From the NCBI GenBank assembly GCA_902780915.1, contig CACZHK010000006.1, positions 1 through 62,474 of the forward strand: DNA of 62,474 nucleotides, written 5' to 3'. The notes under the pieces are model-generated. The model was given only the letters and a program-made list of their open reading frames with translations. It searched no databases and was not told the DNA's origin. This document shows positions 16,747-24,759 of the stretch, one piece after another. The DNA is from Pseudoselenomonas ruminantium (GTDB lineage Bacteria > Bacillota > Negativicutes > Selenomonadales > Selenomonadaceae). Both the position numbers and the translations under genes were made by a program. Each line of letters opens with the position of its first letter. The stretch's first letter is position 1.

Positions 16747-18334
16747 ATGGCAGGAATTGCCCGTCGTGATCAGGACTGAATCCCCGGTGCTGGTGGCAGC
16801 GAAATCCGGGTCGGGCACCATGACCGCCAGCCTGGACTATTTTTCCGGCACGATAGTGCGGGGGCTTATGGCGGGAAGATATATAGAAACACAGAAGCTG
16901 GAGCAGGCTGAGGAGGATGGGGCCTTCCGGGAGCTTTTCTTCTCCGGGCTGCGCTTTGGGGCAGCTTATCCCTTGAGGGATGGAGAAAGGGCTATGGCCT
17001 TGCCTATGTCCCTGCAGAGAAGCAAGGATGGCAGCCAGGTGATAAATCTCATGCAGGACAAGGGCGCGGCAGGTTTCAAGGCCATGCGGGGCCTGGGCAT
17101 AATCTCCCAGGGGCGCATCACAGCTGTGAAGGTGAAAAAAAACATCAGCCTGCATATGAGCCGCAGTGACCAGAGACTCCGTGATGGTAGCGAGCGTCTG
17201 GCAGGCCGCAGCCTCACAGGAGGGATTTTCAACTATGAGTCCATCGAGAGTGGCCAGGAGTTCGGTGCCTGCATCTGGGGCGAGAGGGAGCAACTGCTTC
17301 GTCTCAAAGAGTACCTGGGGGGGAAGAGCTGGGAGGCTCGTATAGGGCGTTCGAAGTTCACCCAGTATGGCAGGTGCGAGATCAGCCTGGGAAAAATCCG
17401 GGATATTTCCCTGCCGGAGCAGGCTGCTGCGGAGAATCGGATCTGCCTGCGCCTGGAAACTCCTTTCCTGCCTGAGCAGGAAACTGCTGATGCCGTGGCA
17501 GCTTTGTCAATCTTGCCCCGGCGCCTGGAGCAGATGACAGGCGATAGTTTTGCTTTGGATGAACAGCGCTTGTTTGCCCGCAGGGAAGCAGTGGACAATT
17601 TCGTGGGCGTATGGAATATGAAGCGCCCACGGGAAGATGCTTTGGCAGCTGGGTCTGTCTTTGCCTTGAAAAAATCCTCTCCCTGGAAACCTGAGGATTG
17701 GGCTGCGCTGCAGCAGATCATGTATGAAGGCATTGGCCGAAGGCGCTGCGAGGGCTTCGGCCAGTTGCGCCTCTGGCAGGGGCAGAATCTGTCCATAGCG
17801 GCTGACGAAGGTCAGACAGCCGTGCCCCGACGTGCAGTCAAAAATAAGCAGGTTTGCAGGAAAGCCCTGCAGATTATCAGCAGGCGCTTGCTGTCAGCTG
17901 TAGAGAATTTTGCAGCTGAGGATGCCTGGGAGGCCAGGAATTATCTGGGAGAGAGTGGCAGGCACTTCCTTTCCAGGCTGGAGACGGTCCTGCAGAATGC
18001 CGAAAGGCGCGGCGGCTTTGAGGCCTTGAGGGAAAATCTGAGCTTTGAGGTGAAGGGGCCAGCTACGCCCTTTGCCAAGGCTTTGGGGGCCATACGCATC
18101 AATGGCAAGTCCCTGAAGGCTTTCTGGGGAGAAGACCAGACCTTTGGTGATATGCCGTATTGGCAGGAGGAACGGCAGCAGGTGCTCTTTTCGGCAGAGG
18201 TAAGGCAGGCTTTGAAGGATTTGGGCATAGAGCAGGGCACGGCTTATTACAGGGACTCGGCTGAGCTGTTCTACGCTTACTGGCGCTGGTTCTGCCGCTA
18301 TGGCCGCAAATACGCCCGCAAGCTGGATGTGTAG
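16739..18334 (+). CDS. csx10: Csx10-like RAMP with helical C-terminal extension
   Basis: A 531-residue protein starting LPVVIRTESPVLVAAKSGSG, the typical Csx10 opening (Cas5-group RAMP of subtype III-D). It carries SLTGGIFNYESIESGQEF and the glycine-rich GRRRCEGFGQLRLW (about 338-350). The last 165 residues look helical and unrelated to RAMPs (ISRRLLSAVENFAAED, SAELFYAYWRWFCRYGRKYA). They could be a fused small subunit (Cas11-like), since no separate Csm2/Cmr5 gene is visible. The ATG at 16739 lies inside the end of the upstream gene, with AAGGAGGGG before it. Confidence 0.8.
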   Translation: MGEWQELPVVIRTESPVLVAAKSGSGTMTASLDYFSGTIVRGLMAGRYIETQKLEQAEEDGAFRELFFSGLRFGAAYPLRDGERAMALPMSLQRSKDGSQVINLMQDKGAAGFKAMRGLGIISQGRITAVKVKKNISLHMSRSDQRLRDGSERLAGRSLTGGIFNYESIESGQEFGACIWGEREQLLRLKEYLGGKSWEARIGRSKFTQYGRCEISLGKIRDISLPEQAAAENRICLRLETPFLPEQETADAVAALSILPRRLEQMTGDSFALDEQRLFARREAVDNFVGVWNMKRPREDALAAGSVFALKKSSPWKPEDWAALQQIMYEGIGRRRCEGFGQLRLWQGQNLSIAADEGQTAVPRRAVKNKQVCRKALQIISRRLLSAVENFAAEDAWEARNYLGESGRHFLSRLETVLQNAERRGGFEALRENLSFEVKGPATPFAKALGAIRINGKSLKAFWGEDQTFGDMPYWQEERQQVLFSAEVRQALKDLGIEQGTAYYRDSAELFYAYWRWFCRYGRKYARKLDV

Positions 18335-18352
18335 GAGAGGGGGCAGAGAAAA

Positions 18353-19729
18353 TTGGATGAAGCAAGTGTAGTAGGCAAGATTGTCTTCGCAGGGGAACTG
18401 GTACTGGACGAGCCTCTGCTGATTGGCGATGGAGAAACTGCCCGGACGGGGGATACGGATATTTGCGTGCTGCGGGATAAGAAGGGGGTTCCCTATATCC
18501 CGGGAACTTCTCTGGCCGGTGTGCTGCGCAGTTTCCTGAGGGATGCGGATCCCTTGGCCACGGCTTTGCTGTTTGGTTCGGAAAGAGGCGAAGCGGAGCT
18601 GCTGCGGGAGGGGCGCAAAGTGGAGGTGCAGAGCAGCCTTTCCTTTGGGGATGTGATGCTCAGCGAAGCGCAGGTCGTCCTGAGGGATGGCGTGAGCATA
18701 GATGGCGCCACCGGCGTGGCCCTGAAACATCATAAGTTTGATTACGAAGCAGTGGACAGCGGTGCCCACGGTAGTTTCCGTCTGGAGGGAACCTTGCGGA
18801 AGCTGCATGACGGTTACGAAGAAGCGGTGTCAAGGGGCATTGAGCTTCTGCAGGGAAAGCTCGCGGGCGGCTTTTATGTGGGGGCCAGAACTACCAAGGG
18901 CTTTGGCCGCGTGCATCTGCAGGATTTGACCATTGACCGCTATGATTTCAAAAAGGCAGGGGATGTCCTGTCCTGGCTGGGGGTCAGCGGCGAACGCGGG
19001 CCGGCTGAGCTGCACAAGAAATATAAGGGGGATGGCACGCCTTGCTATGGGAAGGACGACTTCATGGTGGAGGCAGACTTCTCGCTGCGAAGCTCCCTTA
19101 TCGTGAGGGATTATGAAGCGGATGCAGAGGGGACGGCAGTCATGAAGCAGGACAGCCGGAAGCGCTGGATCATTCCCGGCAGCAGCCTCAAGGGCGTCAT
19201 GCGGCACAGGGCAGAATACATCCTGGGGAGACTGGGCAAAGACGCTGCCCTGACGGAGAAAATAATGGGCCCCTCCCTTGCATCTATGAAGGAAAGGCCC
19301 AATGAAGCCAAGAGGAAAAGCCGCTTCATGATAGATGAGGCAGCTCTGCGGCGCGATGCCGTCAAGCCCGCCAAGCAGTCCCGCAACCGCATAGACAGAT
19401 TCACAGGCGGCACCGTGGACACAGCCCTTTTCAGCACCAAGCCTGTCTGGCAGAAAGAGCAGGGGGCGGTTTCCTTGAAGCTGCGTTTCGGCATAACTAG
19501 GGCAGATGACTGGGAAGCCGGACTGGTGCTGCTTCTGCTGAAGGATCTTTGGAGCGGCAGAGTGGCTGTAGGCGGTGAAAAGTCCATTGGCCGGGGAGTC
19601 CTTGAGGGGGTAGCGGCCAAAATATTCTATCGGGGGAAAGTCTGGCAGATATCCCCGCAGGAAAAGGTTTCAGCAGAGACGGAAAAAGATTTGCAAGAGC
19701 TGGTAGATGCGCTGGTGCTGGCAGAATAG
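18353..19729 (+). CDS. Fused double-Cas7 RAMP protein
   Basis: A 458-residue protein with two RAMP modules. The first (about 1-200) has LLIGDGETARTGDTDI, then GVPYIPGTSLAGVLR, and ends GARTTKGFGRVHL. The second (about 220-440) has WIIPGSSLKGVMRHRAEYI and AVGGEKSIGRGVLEG. The first keeps an Asp (TDICVLRD) where Csm3 has its RNA-cutting residue; in the second the matching place (EGTAVMKQD) has Thr or Val. Thus one cleaving and one non-cleaving site are predicted. The start is TTG at 18353 after GGAGAGGGG; no in-frame ATG fits. Confidence 0.85.
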   Translation: MDEASVVGKIVFAGELVLDEPLLIGDGETARTGDTDICVLRDKKGVPYIPGTSLAGVLRSFLRDADPLATALLFGSERGEAELLREGRKVEVQSSLSFGDVMLSEAQVVLRDGVSIDGATGVALKHHKFDYEAVDSGAHGSFRLEGTLRKLHDGYEEAVSRGIELLQGKLAGGFYVGARTTKGFGRVHLQDLTIDRYDFKKAGDVLSWLGVSGERGPAELHKKYKGDGTPCYGKDDFMVEADFSLRSSLIVRDYEADAEGTAVMKQDSRKRWIIPGSSLKGVMRHRAEYILGRLGKDAALTEKIMGPSLASMKERPNEAKRKSRFMIDEAALRRDAVKPAKQSRNRIDRFTGGTVDTALFSTKPVWQKEQGAVSLKLRFGITRADDWEAGLVLLLLKDLWSGRVAVGGEKSIGRGVLEGVAAKIFYRGKVWQISPQEKVSAETEKDLQELVDALVLAE

Positions 19730-19745
19730 GGGGCGGCTTGGCTAT

Positions 19746-20318
19746 ATGAGTATCAAATTGGCATTAGGGCCTCTGCAGGTGCAGAAGTGCTGTCAGAGGA
19801 AAGAAGAGGTGTCCCTGCCTCTGAAGGCGGAGGCTGTGGCGGCCTTTTTGCAGGAGCATGGTGTCCGGCAGGCTGCAGTGGTGATCTGGCAACTGGACAA
19901 AATCCTTTGGGGCAAGTGGGAAAACGGGCAATTCCTTCTGGCAGGCGGCCAGGCTGTGCGTCCGGAGCTGTGGCTGGAGCTGAGAGTGTTCAATGAGACT
20001 GCAGAACTGCATCTCACCGGCAATGAAGGCACCATGCAGGGGCGTTTCCTGCAGGAGGTGGCAGAAAACGGGGAACCCTGCGAGTATGTGGATTCCCTGG
20101 CGCGCCTGTGGGGCGAAGCGGCAGGAGAAGAGGAAGGCTGGCTGCTCCTGGAGGACAAGGACAGGAAACTGCGGCAGCAGGTTCCCGCGCCATGCGAGAA
20201 GGCCCGCTTTTACGGCTTGGTGACGAGGAATTACATAGGGATAAATCAGCGTACGGCACAGGCGGGGTATGAGGATTACCGCTATGTGAAGATCTGTGCC
20301 GCAGATATAGAGAGGTGA
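19746..20318 (+). CDS. csx19: Csx19-like protein (TIGR03984 type)
   Basis: A 190-residue protein in the position and size class of Csx19, a subtype III-D-specific protein without assigned activity. It shows VIWQLDKILWGKWENGQFLL and a C-terminal ARFYGLVTRNYIGINQRTAQ followed by DYRYVKI, like the TIGR03984 pattern. The start is ATG at 19746 after GGGGGCGG; the frame extends further upstream inside the previous gene. Family assignment rests on context and a weak motif match. Confidence 0.6.
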   Translation: MSIKLALGPLQVQKCCQRKEEVSLPLKAEAVAAFLQEHGVRQAAVVIWQLDKILWGKWENGQFLLAGGQAVRPELWLELRVFNETAELHLTGNEGTMQGRFLQEVAENGEPCEYVDSLARLWGEAAGEEEGWLLLEDKDRKLRQQVPAPCEKARFYGLVTRNYIGINQRTAQAGYEDYRYVKICAADIER

Positions 20319-20323
20319 GACAA

Positions 20324-22156
20324 ATGCCAGCAACGGCAGCATATAATTTCATCGGCTTGCCAGATAAGATCCTGCCCTCGGAGATGGAGCGCTATCATAA
20401 GGATCTGATGGGAGAGGACGAGAGCCGCGCCCATCGGGCTATGGCGACTTATCTGGCAGAGCAGGGCAAATACTCCGGCAGCATAGAGCTGGATATGGAA
20501 ACGCTCATGCCCATGTTCATCGGAGGCGGTGAGGATGAGGCGGGCTTCTTTGCTCCTGCAGGGCAGAAGCGCATCCCCGGCAGCAGCATCAGGGGCATGG
20601 TAAAGAATCTGGTGAAGATCATCACCTGCGGCAGCATGCGGGGGAAAGAGGATGTAAATGACAGGCATATTTATTTCCGCTGTTTGATGGCTCCGAATAA
20701 TTCGCCTGATTGGATGAAGGATCTGCACAAGCTCTACAGCAATCGCATGATGAGGATTGTGAACAAGAAGCCTGTGAAAAATGCCAAGACCGGCTTTTTG
20801 GTTCAGGACAAGCAGGGCAATTATATGGTGGCGCCATTGCTGACGGGCAAGAACACTCGCCGCATCCTTATCAGGGAGTATGAGGATGCCTTCAATACGA
20901 GCGTGCCTGTGCGTGGTGCATCGGTAGCCTGGCACGATGACGAGGCTTATATCATCACCGGCAGCCAAAGCAGGAATCGCCTGAAACCCAACATGCGCGC
21001 CTATGAGGCGGTGCCTCAGGAGCAGAGGAAAAGATTGGGCAAGCAGTTTATCCGTTATGTGAATTTAAGGGATGCCGACTGGAACGAAAATCACTTCCTG
21101 CCTGTGCCGGATGAGGTAATCAAGGACTATGTGGAGGATGTGACCAGGGGCGGCGTGGACCTTTTGAATGACAAGGGTCGCCTGAAGGCTGAAGTTGTGC
21201 GAGATAAGGGCATCAAGGTGCCGGGAAATATCGTCACGGTCATTCCCTGTGGCTATCTGGAACAGGACAAGGAGGTCTCGGCCTTTGGGCATGGGCAGTG
21301 CTTCCGCATTCCCTACAAGACGGGCATTTTGGATGCCATTCCCAAGGCTCTGCAGAAGGATACCATTGATATAGCCACGGCCATTTTCGGCAACAAAGAA
21401 AAATGGGCAGGCAGGGTTTTCTTTGAGGATGCGCTGCCGGAAGGGGCGATAGAGTCACTGGAAACCGCCTATGCCCATCCCCTGCTGCAGCCAAAGCCCA
21501 CCTCCTATCAGCTTTATCTGAAGCAGCAGCGAGGCAAGAAGCTGAATCATTGGGATGCTGCCGGAGCAGAGGTCAGGGGCTATAAACTGTATTGGCACAA
21601 CAATAAGTCTGACTGGCAGGCCTCTCCGGATGAGGAGAAAATGACCAATGTGGTACGCCGCATCACTCCTATCAAGAAAGGCAGTAAATTCACTTCCAGG
21701 ATACGCTTCCAGAATCTCACGGCAGTAGAACTGGGGGCGCTGCTGATGGTCTTTGATATGTCCGGGAATGGCGAGAAGGTTGCCTATAAAATCGGTCAGG
21801 GCAAATCCCTGGGGCTGGGCAGCCTCAAGATGACTGGCAAGCTGTACCTTGAAGGGGAAGATTATTATGCCAATCTCTTTGCCGATGGTCAGCTGAATGA
21901 CCAGGGAAAACCGGCTGACGGAGAAAAGTTCCTCAAGGAATTTGAGGCTTATGTGGAAAAAGCCGGCATGTCAAGGCAGTGGCAGGAAATCATGAAAGAA
22001 CTGGCAGCCATGCTGGATTGGCAGAAGGTACAGAATACCAAGGGTTGGTCCAATCGGGTAGCTTCCATGAGCGGCAATGTGCAGTCCGGGGAAGTGGACG
22101 AGCGTTTCAAGACGCGGGATATCCTGCCGAAGGTCAGTGAGGTGTATGGCAATTGA
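20324..22156 (+). CDS. Large RAMP protein (TIGR03986 type)
   Basis: A 610-residue RAMP. Residues near the N-terminus read AYNFIGLPDKILPSE, then SGSIELDMETLMPMFIGGGE and RIPGSSIRGMVKNLV, the known opening of TIGR03986 CRISPR RAMPs. A late glycine-rich loop IGQGKSLGLGSLKM lies about 500. No Asp stands before the PGSS segment at the place of the RNA-cleaving residue. Inferred role: capping or backbone subunit of the III-D-like complex. The start is ATG at 20324 with AGAGGTGAG at good spacing. The stop overlaps the cas6 start. Confidence 0.85.
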   Translation: MPATAAYNFIGLPDKILPSEMERYHKDLMGEDESRAHRAMATYLAEQGKYSGSIELDMETLMPMFIGGGEDEAGFFAPAGQKRIPGSSIRGMVKNLVKIITCGSMRGKEDVNDRHIYFRCLMAPNNSPDWMKDLHKLYSNRMMRIVNKKPVKNAKTGFLVQDKQGNYMVAPLLTGKNTRRILIREYEDAFNTSVPVRGASVAWHDDEAYIITGSQSRNRLKPNMRAYEAVPQEQRKRLGKQFIRYVNLRDADWNENHFLPVPDEVIKDYVEDVTRGGVDLLNDKGRLKAEVVRDKGIKVPGNIVTVIPCGYLEQDKEVSAFGHGQCFRIPYKTGILDAIPKALQKDTIDIATAIFGNKEKWAGRVFFEDALPEGAIESLETAYAHPLLQPKPTSYQLYLKQQRGKKLNHWDAAGAEVRGYKLYWHNNKSDWQASPDEEKMTNVVRRITPIKKGSKFTSRIRFQNLTAVELGALLMVFDMSGNGEKVAYKIGQGKSLGLGSLKMTGKLYLEGEDYYANLFADGQLNDQGKPADGEKFLKEFEAYVEKAGMSRQWQEIMKELAAMLDWQKVQNTKGWSNRVASMSGNVQSGEVDERFKTRDILPKVSEVYGN

Positions 22157-22971
22157 TAGGCGTGATAGTCTATCGGCTGCGGGCAGAGAATTCTGCCCGC
22201 TTGCCGATTTTTCATGGCAGGCTGGTACATGGGGCTATATTCACCCAGCTTCGCAAACAATCGGAAGCCTTGGCTGATTTTATCCACAACAAGATGAATA
22301 GCAAACCGTTTACGGTATCTGCATTGAATTGGGAAAAGGGCAATGAGAAAAGGGCGCGGGATTTTGCCGTGGAGAAGGGGAAGGTCTACTATCTCCGGCT
22401 CACGGCCTTGTCAGGTGAAGTGCTGGAGGCACTGCTTCAGCCCCGGGAAGCTGAGAGGCTGGAGATCGGGCGGGCTGTTTTTTCTCTGGAGGAAATATTG
22501 GCAGATGGCAGATGCGGGACAGGGCTGGCTTCGGTGGAGGACCTGATAGATGGTGTGTCAGCTTTGCCGGAAATGGAGAGCGTAGATTTTCGCTTCATTT
22601 CGCCGGTTTCCTTCAGGAATTTTGAGAGGGATTATCCCTTCCCGCTGCCTGAGTTCATCTTTGGCTCTTTGGCGGACAAATGGCTGCAGGCAGGCTTGCC
22701 TGCGCTTTTCGAGCGGCAGGAAGTGCGGGATTTGGCCAGGGAACTGCCTCTCGGCCTTTGGCAGGGCTGCAGCAGGAAGGTGTATTTTGCCTCTGACAGG
22801 GGCATGCTGGCCTTTGAGGGGCGTTTTTCCTATTTATTGAGGGATGTAGAGCCGGAACAGCAGAAACTTCTCTTGATGCTGGCTCAGTTCGCTGTTTTTG
22901 CAGGGGTGGGCAGGCTCACGGCCCAGGGTTTTGGGCAGACACAGATTGAGTTCAAGGAGCTGAAGATGTAA
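22153..22971 (+). CDS. cas6: crRNA-processing endoribonuclease Cas6
   Basis: A 272-residue Cas6, which cuts the pre-crRNA within repeats to leave the 8-nt ATTGAAAC tag. Two ferredoxin-like halves are visible. The N-terminal LPIFHGRLVHGAIFTQLRKQ contains candidate catalytic His residues. The C-terminal half ends with the G-rich loop GVGRLTAQGFGQTQIEF. The start is TTG at 22153 overlapping the previous TGA, or GTG at 22162; no ATG fits, so translation is coupled. Being in the effector operon, it probably processes both arrays. Confidence 0.88.
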   Translation: MIGVIVYRLRAENSARLPIFHGRLVHGAIFTQLRKQSEALADFIHNKMNSKPFTVSALNWEKGNEKRARDFAVEKGKVYYLRLTALSGEVLEALLQPREAERLEIGRAVFSLEEILADGRCGTGLASVEDLIDGVSALPEMESVDFRFISPVSFRNFERDYPFPLPEFIFGSLADKWLQAGLPALFERQEVRDLARELPLGLWQGCSRKVYFASDRGMLAFEGRFSYLLRDVEPEQQKLLLMLAQFAVFAGVGRLTAQGFGQTQIEFKELKM

Positions 22972-24759
22972 ATGGCAAAGAACATCATGCTGTCATTTCT
23001 GAGCCCCCTGCAGGGCGGTGAAATAAAGAAATATGAGGAACTGTCTTTCGGTTATGCACTGGAGTCAGGCAGTGTCAAGACGGCCTGCCAGACCAATGAA
23101 GCGCCTATTTATGATGTGCATGAGTTCCTGGCAGGAAGAGGAGAAAAACTGGATGCCATGTTTGCCTTCGCTACCGAGCGTGTAAAGGAAGCCTTTGTCC
23201 TTGAACATGAGGGGGACAGATGCAGCTTCGATGGGATATTGCCTTTTTTGTTGCGGCGCTGTGCTGAGCAGGGGATTGGCTTTGAGCATTGCCAACTGGT
23301 AGATTATGATGCGGAGGCTGAAAATCCTGTAGAGGAAAGCCTCAGCAGGGCTGCCTGCATGGCCGGAAATATCAAGGCTTATCTTGGGGACAAGGCAAAG
23401 TGGAGCGAAGCTCATATCTTTGTTGACATAACAGGCGGTTTCCGTTACGCCAATATGATTATGATGACTGTAGTGCGGCTGCTGCAATATGATGGGATGC
23501 AGGTGGACAAAATCATCTATTCGGAAAAAACGGGCAAGTGCGGGCGGGTCTTTGATTTCCGGGAATTGAACAGGATGTATTCCTTGGCAGCCGGGGCAGA
23601 TGCCTTCGTGAAATACGGCCGATCCCAGGCCATCGAGGAGTATTTCGGTTTTGACAGCAGCGATAAAAATGCCAACCATCATCTGACCGCAGAGTTGAGC
23701 AAGCTCCTGCGGGCCATGCACACTTTTTCTGATTCTATCTCTCTTTGCCGCACAGCGACTTTGCTGAAAGATATGAGGGAGCTTGGCCGTGCTTTGGACA
23801 GCTATGCAAGTCAGGAACACCCTGTGGAAGAGGCGGCCTTTGCCCAGTTGCTGGACACTATTTATCGCGAATATGAGCAGATTCTGGTGAAGGATATCGA
23901 ATCTTATGTGCCCAAGATGCTGGATGTCATAGACTGGTGCTTGAAGAAGGGCTTCGTCCAGCAGGCGTTGACCTTGAGCAATGAGTGGCTGCCCATCTAT
24001 ATAGTGCAGATGAAAATATGCTATCCGGCTGATAGCGGTATCAATAAGAGCACCAGCACTTTGCATCATCATTGGGAGCAGGAGTTCATCATCAATTTCA
24101 TCCCGCCCCGGAAGATGATTGACGGTTTGGGGCCGGTAGGGGAAATCATCAGCGCCTGGGCCGAGGGCAGGAAAGTCCATATTGATGAAGCAGTCCTGCC
24201 GGACAAATTTGTTTCCTTCCTCAAGACCGTGGAAGAGGCGGAAAGGCTGCACAGGAAGTTCCTCACCTTTGGCCGGCCCGAGGACCGTGGCGGGCTGAGG
24301 CATTATATGGCTCAGCATGGAGAAGTTGACAGGATGCTGGACTTCTTTTATCGGCGCATGCCGGCGACCTACCAAAAGAACTATGCAACCTTCATCCATA
24401 CCTATGGATACAAAAGGAAGCTCATGGTCTTTTTGCACGGCATGGGGAAGAAGCAGTGGCAGGAACTTTTCCTGGAAAAAGAGGAACAGCCTGATATAAA
24501 GCCAGGACCGAAAACATACTGGTCAGAACGGGAAAAGCAGTGGCGGAAAATGTTTTCTGCAGGTGTGGCTGCAAGCTGCGTGGAAGTGGAGGAGGCCATT
24601 GGCCTGCTCTATCACCACAACAAGCTTCGCCAGCTGCGGCATAACACCAATCATGCCAGCGAGGAGAACAATTACACAGCAGAGGACATCAAGACGGCCA
24701 TAGCCGCTGCTTTGGCTGATTTTTACCGCGTGACCGGGAAACTGGGGGGCCGACTATGA
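22972..24759 (+). CDS. CARF-HEPN ribonuclease, TM1812/Csx2-Csm6-like (first of two)
   Basis: A 595-residue effector. The N-terminal CARF-type Rossmann domain (about 1-200) begins KNIMLSFLSPL and includes FVDITGGFRYANMIMM, matching the TM1812 'DITHGFR' ligand-binding loop. The C-terminal HEPN domain carries RX4H at R556-H561 (RHNTNH). Cyclic oligoadenylate from Cas10 is expected to bind CARF and activate non-specific RNA cleavage by a dimer. It follows cas6 directly and overlaps the next gene by 4 bases (ATGA). The related next gene differs considerably in the middle third. Confidence 0.88.
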   Translation: MAKNIMLSFLSPLQGGEIKKYEELSFGYALESGSVKTACQTNEAPIYDVHEFLAGRGEKLDAMFAFATERVKEAFVLEHEGDRCSFDGILPFLLRRCAEQGIGFEHCQLVDYDAEAENPVEESLSRAACMAGNIKAYLGDKAKWSEAHIFVDITGGFRYANMIMMTVVRLLQYDGMQVDKIIYSEKTGKCGRVFDFRELNRMYSLAAGADAFVKYGRSQAIEEYFGFDSSDKNANHHLTAELSKLLRAMHTFSDSISLCRTATLLKDMRELGRALDSYASQEHPVEEAAFAQLLDTIYREYEQILVKDIESYVPKMLDVIDWCLKKGFVQQALTLSNEWLPIYIVQMKICYPADSGINKSTSTLHHHWEQEFIINFIPPRKMIDGLGPVGEIISAWAEGRKVHIDEAVLPDKFVSFLKTVEEAERLHRKFLTFGRPEDRGGLRHYMAQHGEVDRMLDFFYRRMPATYQKNYATFIHTYGYKRKLMVFLHGMGKKQWQELFLEKEEQPDIKPGPKTYWSEREKQWRKMFSAGVAASCVEVEEAIGLLYHHNKLRQLRHNTNHASEENNYTAEDIKTAIAAALADFYRVTGKLGGRL

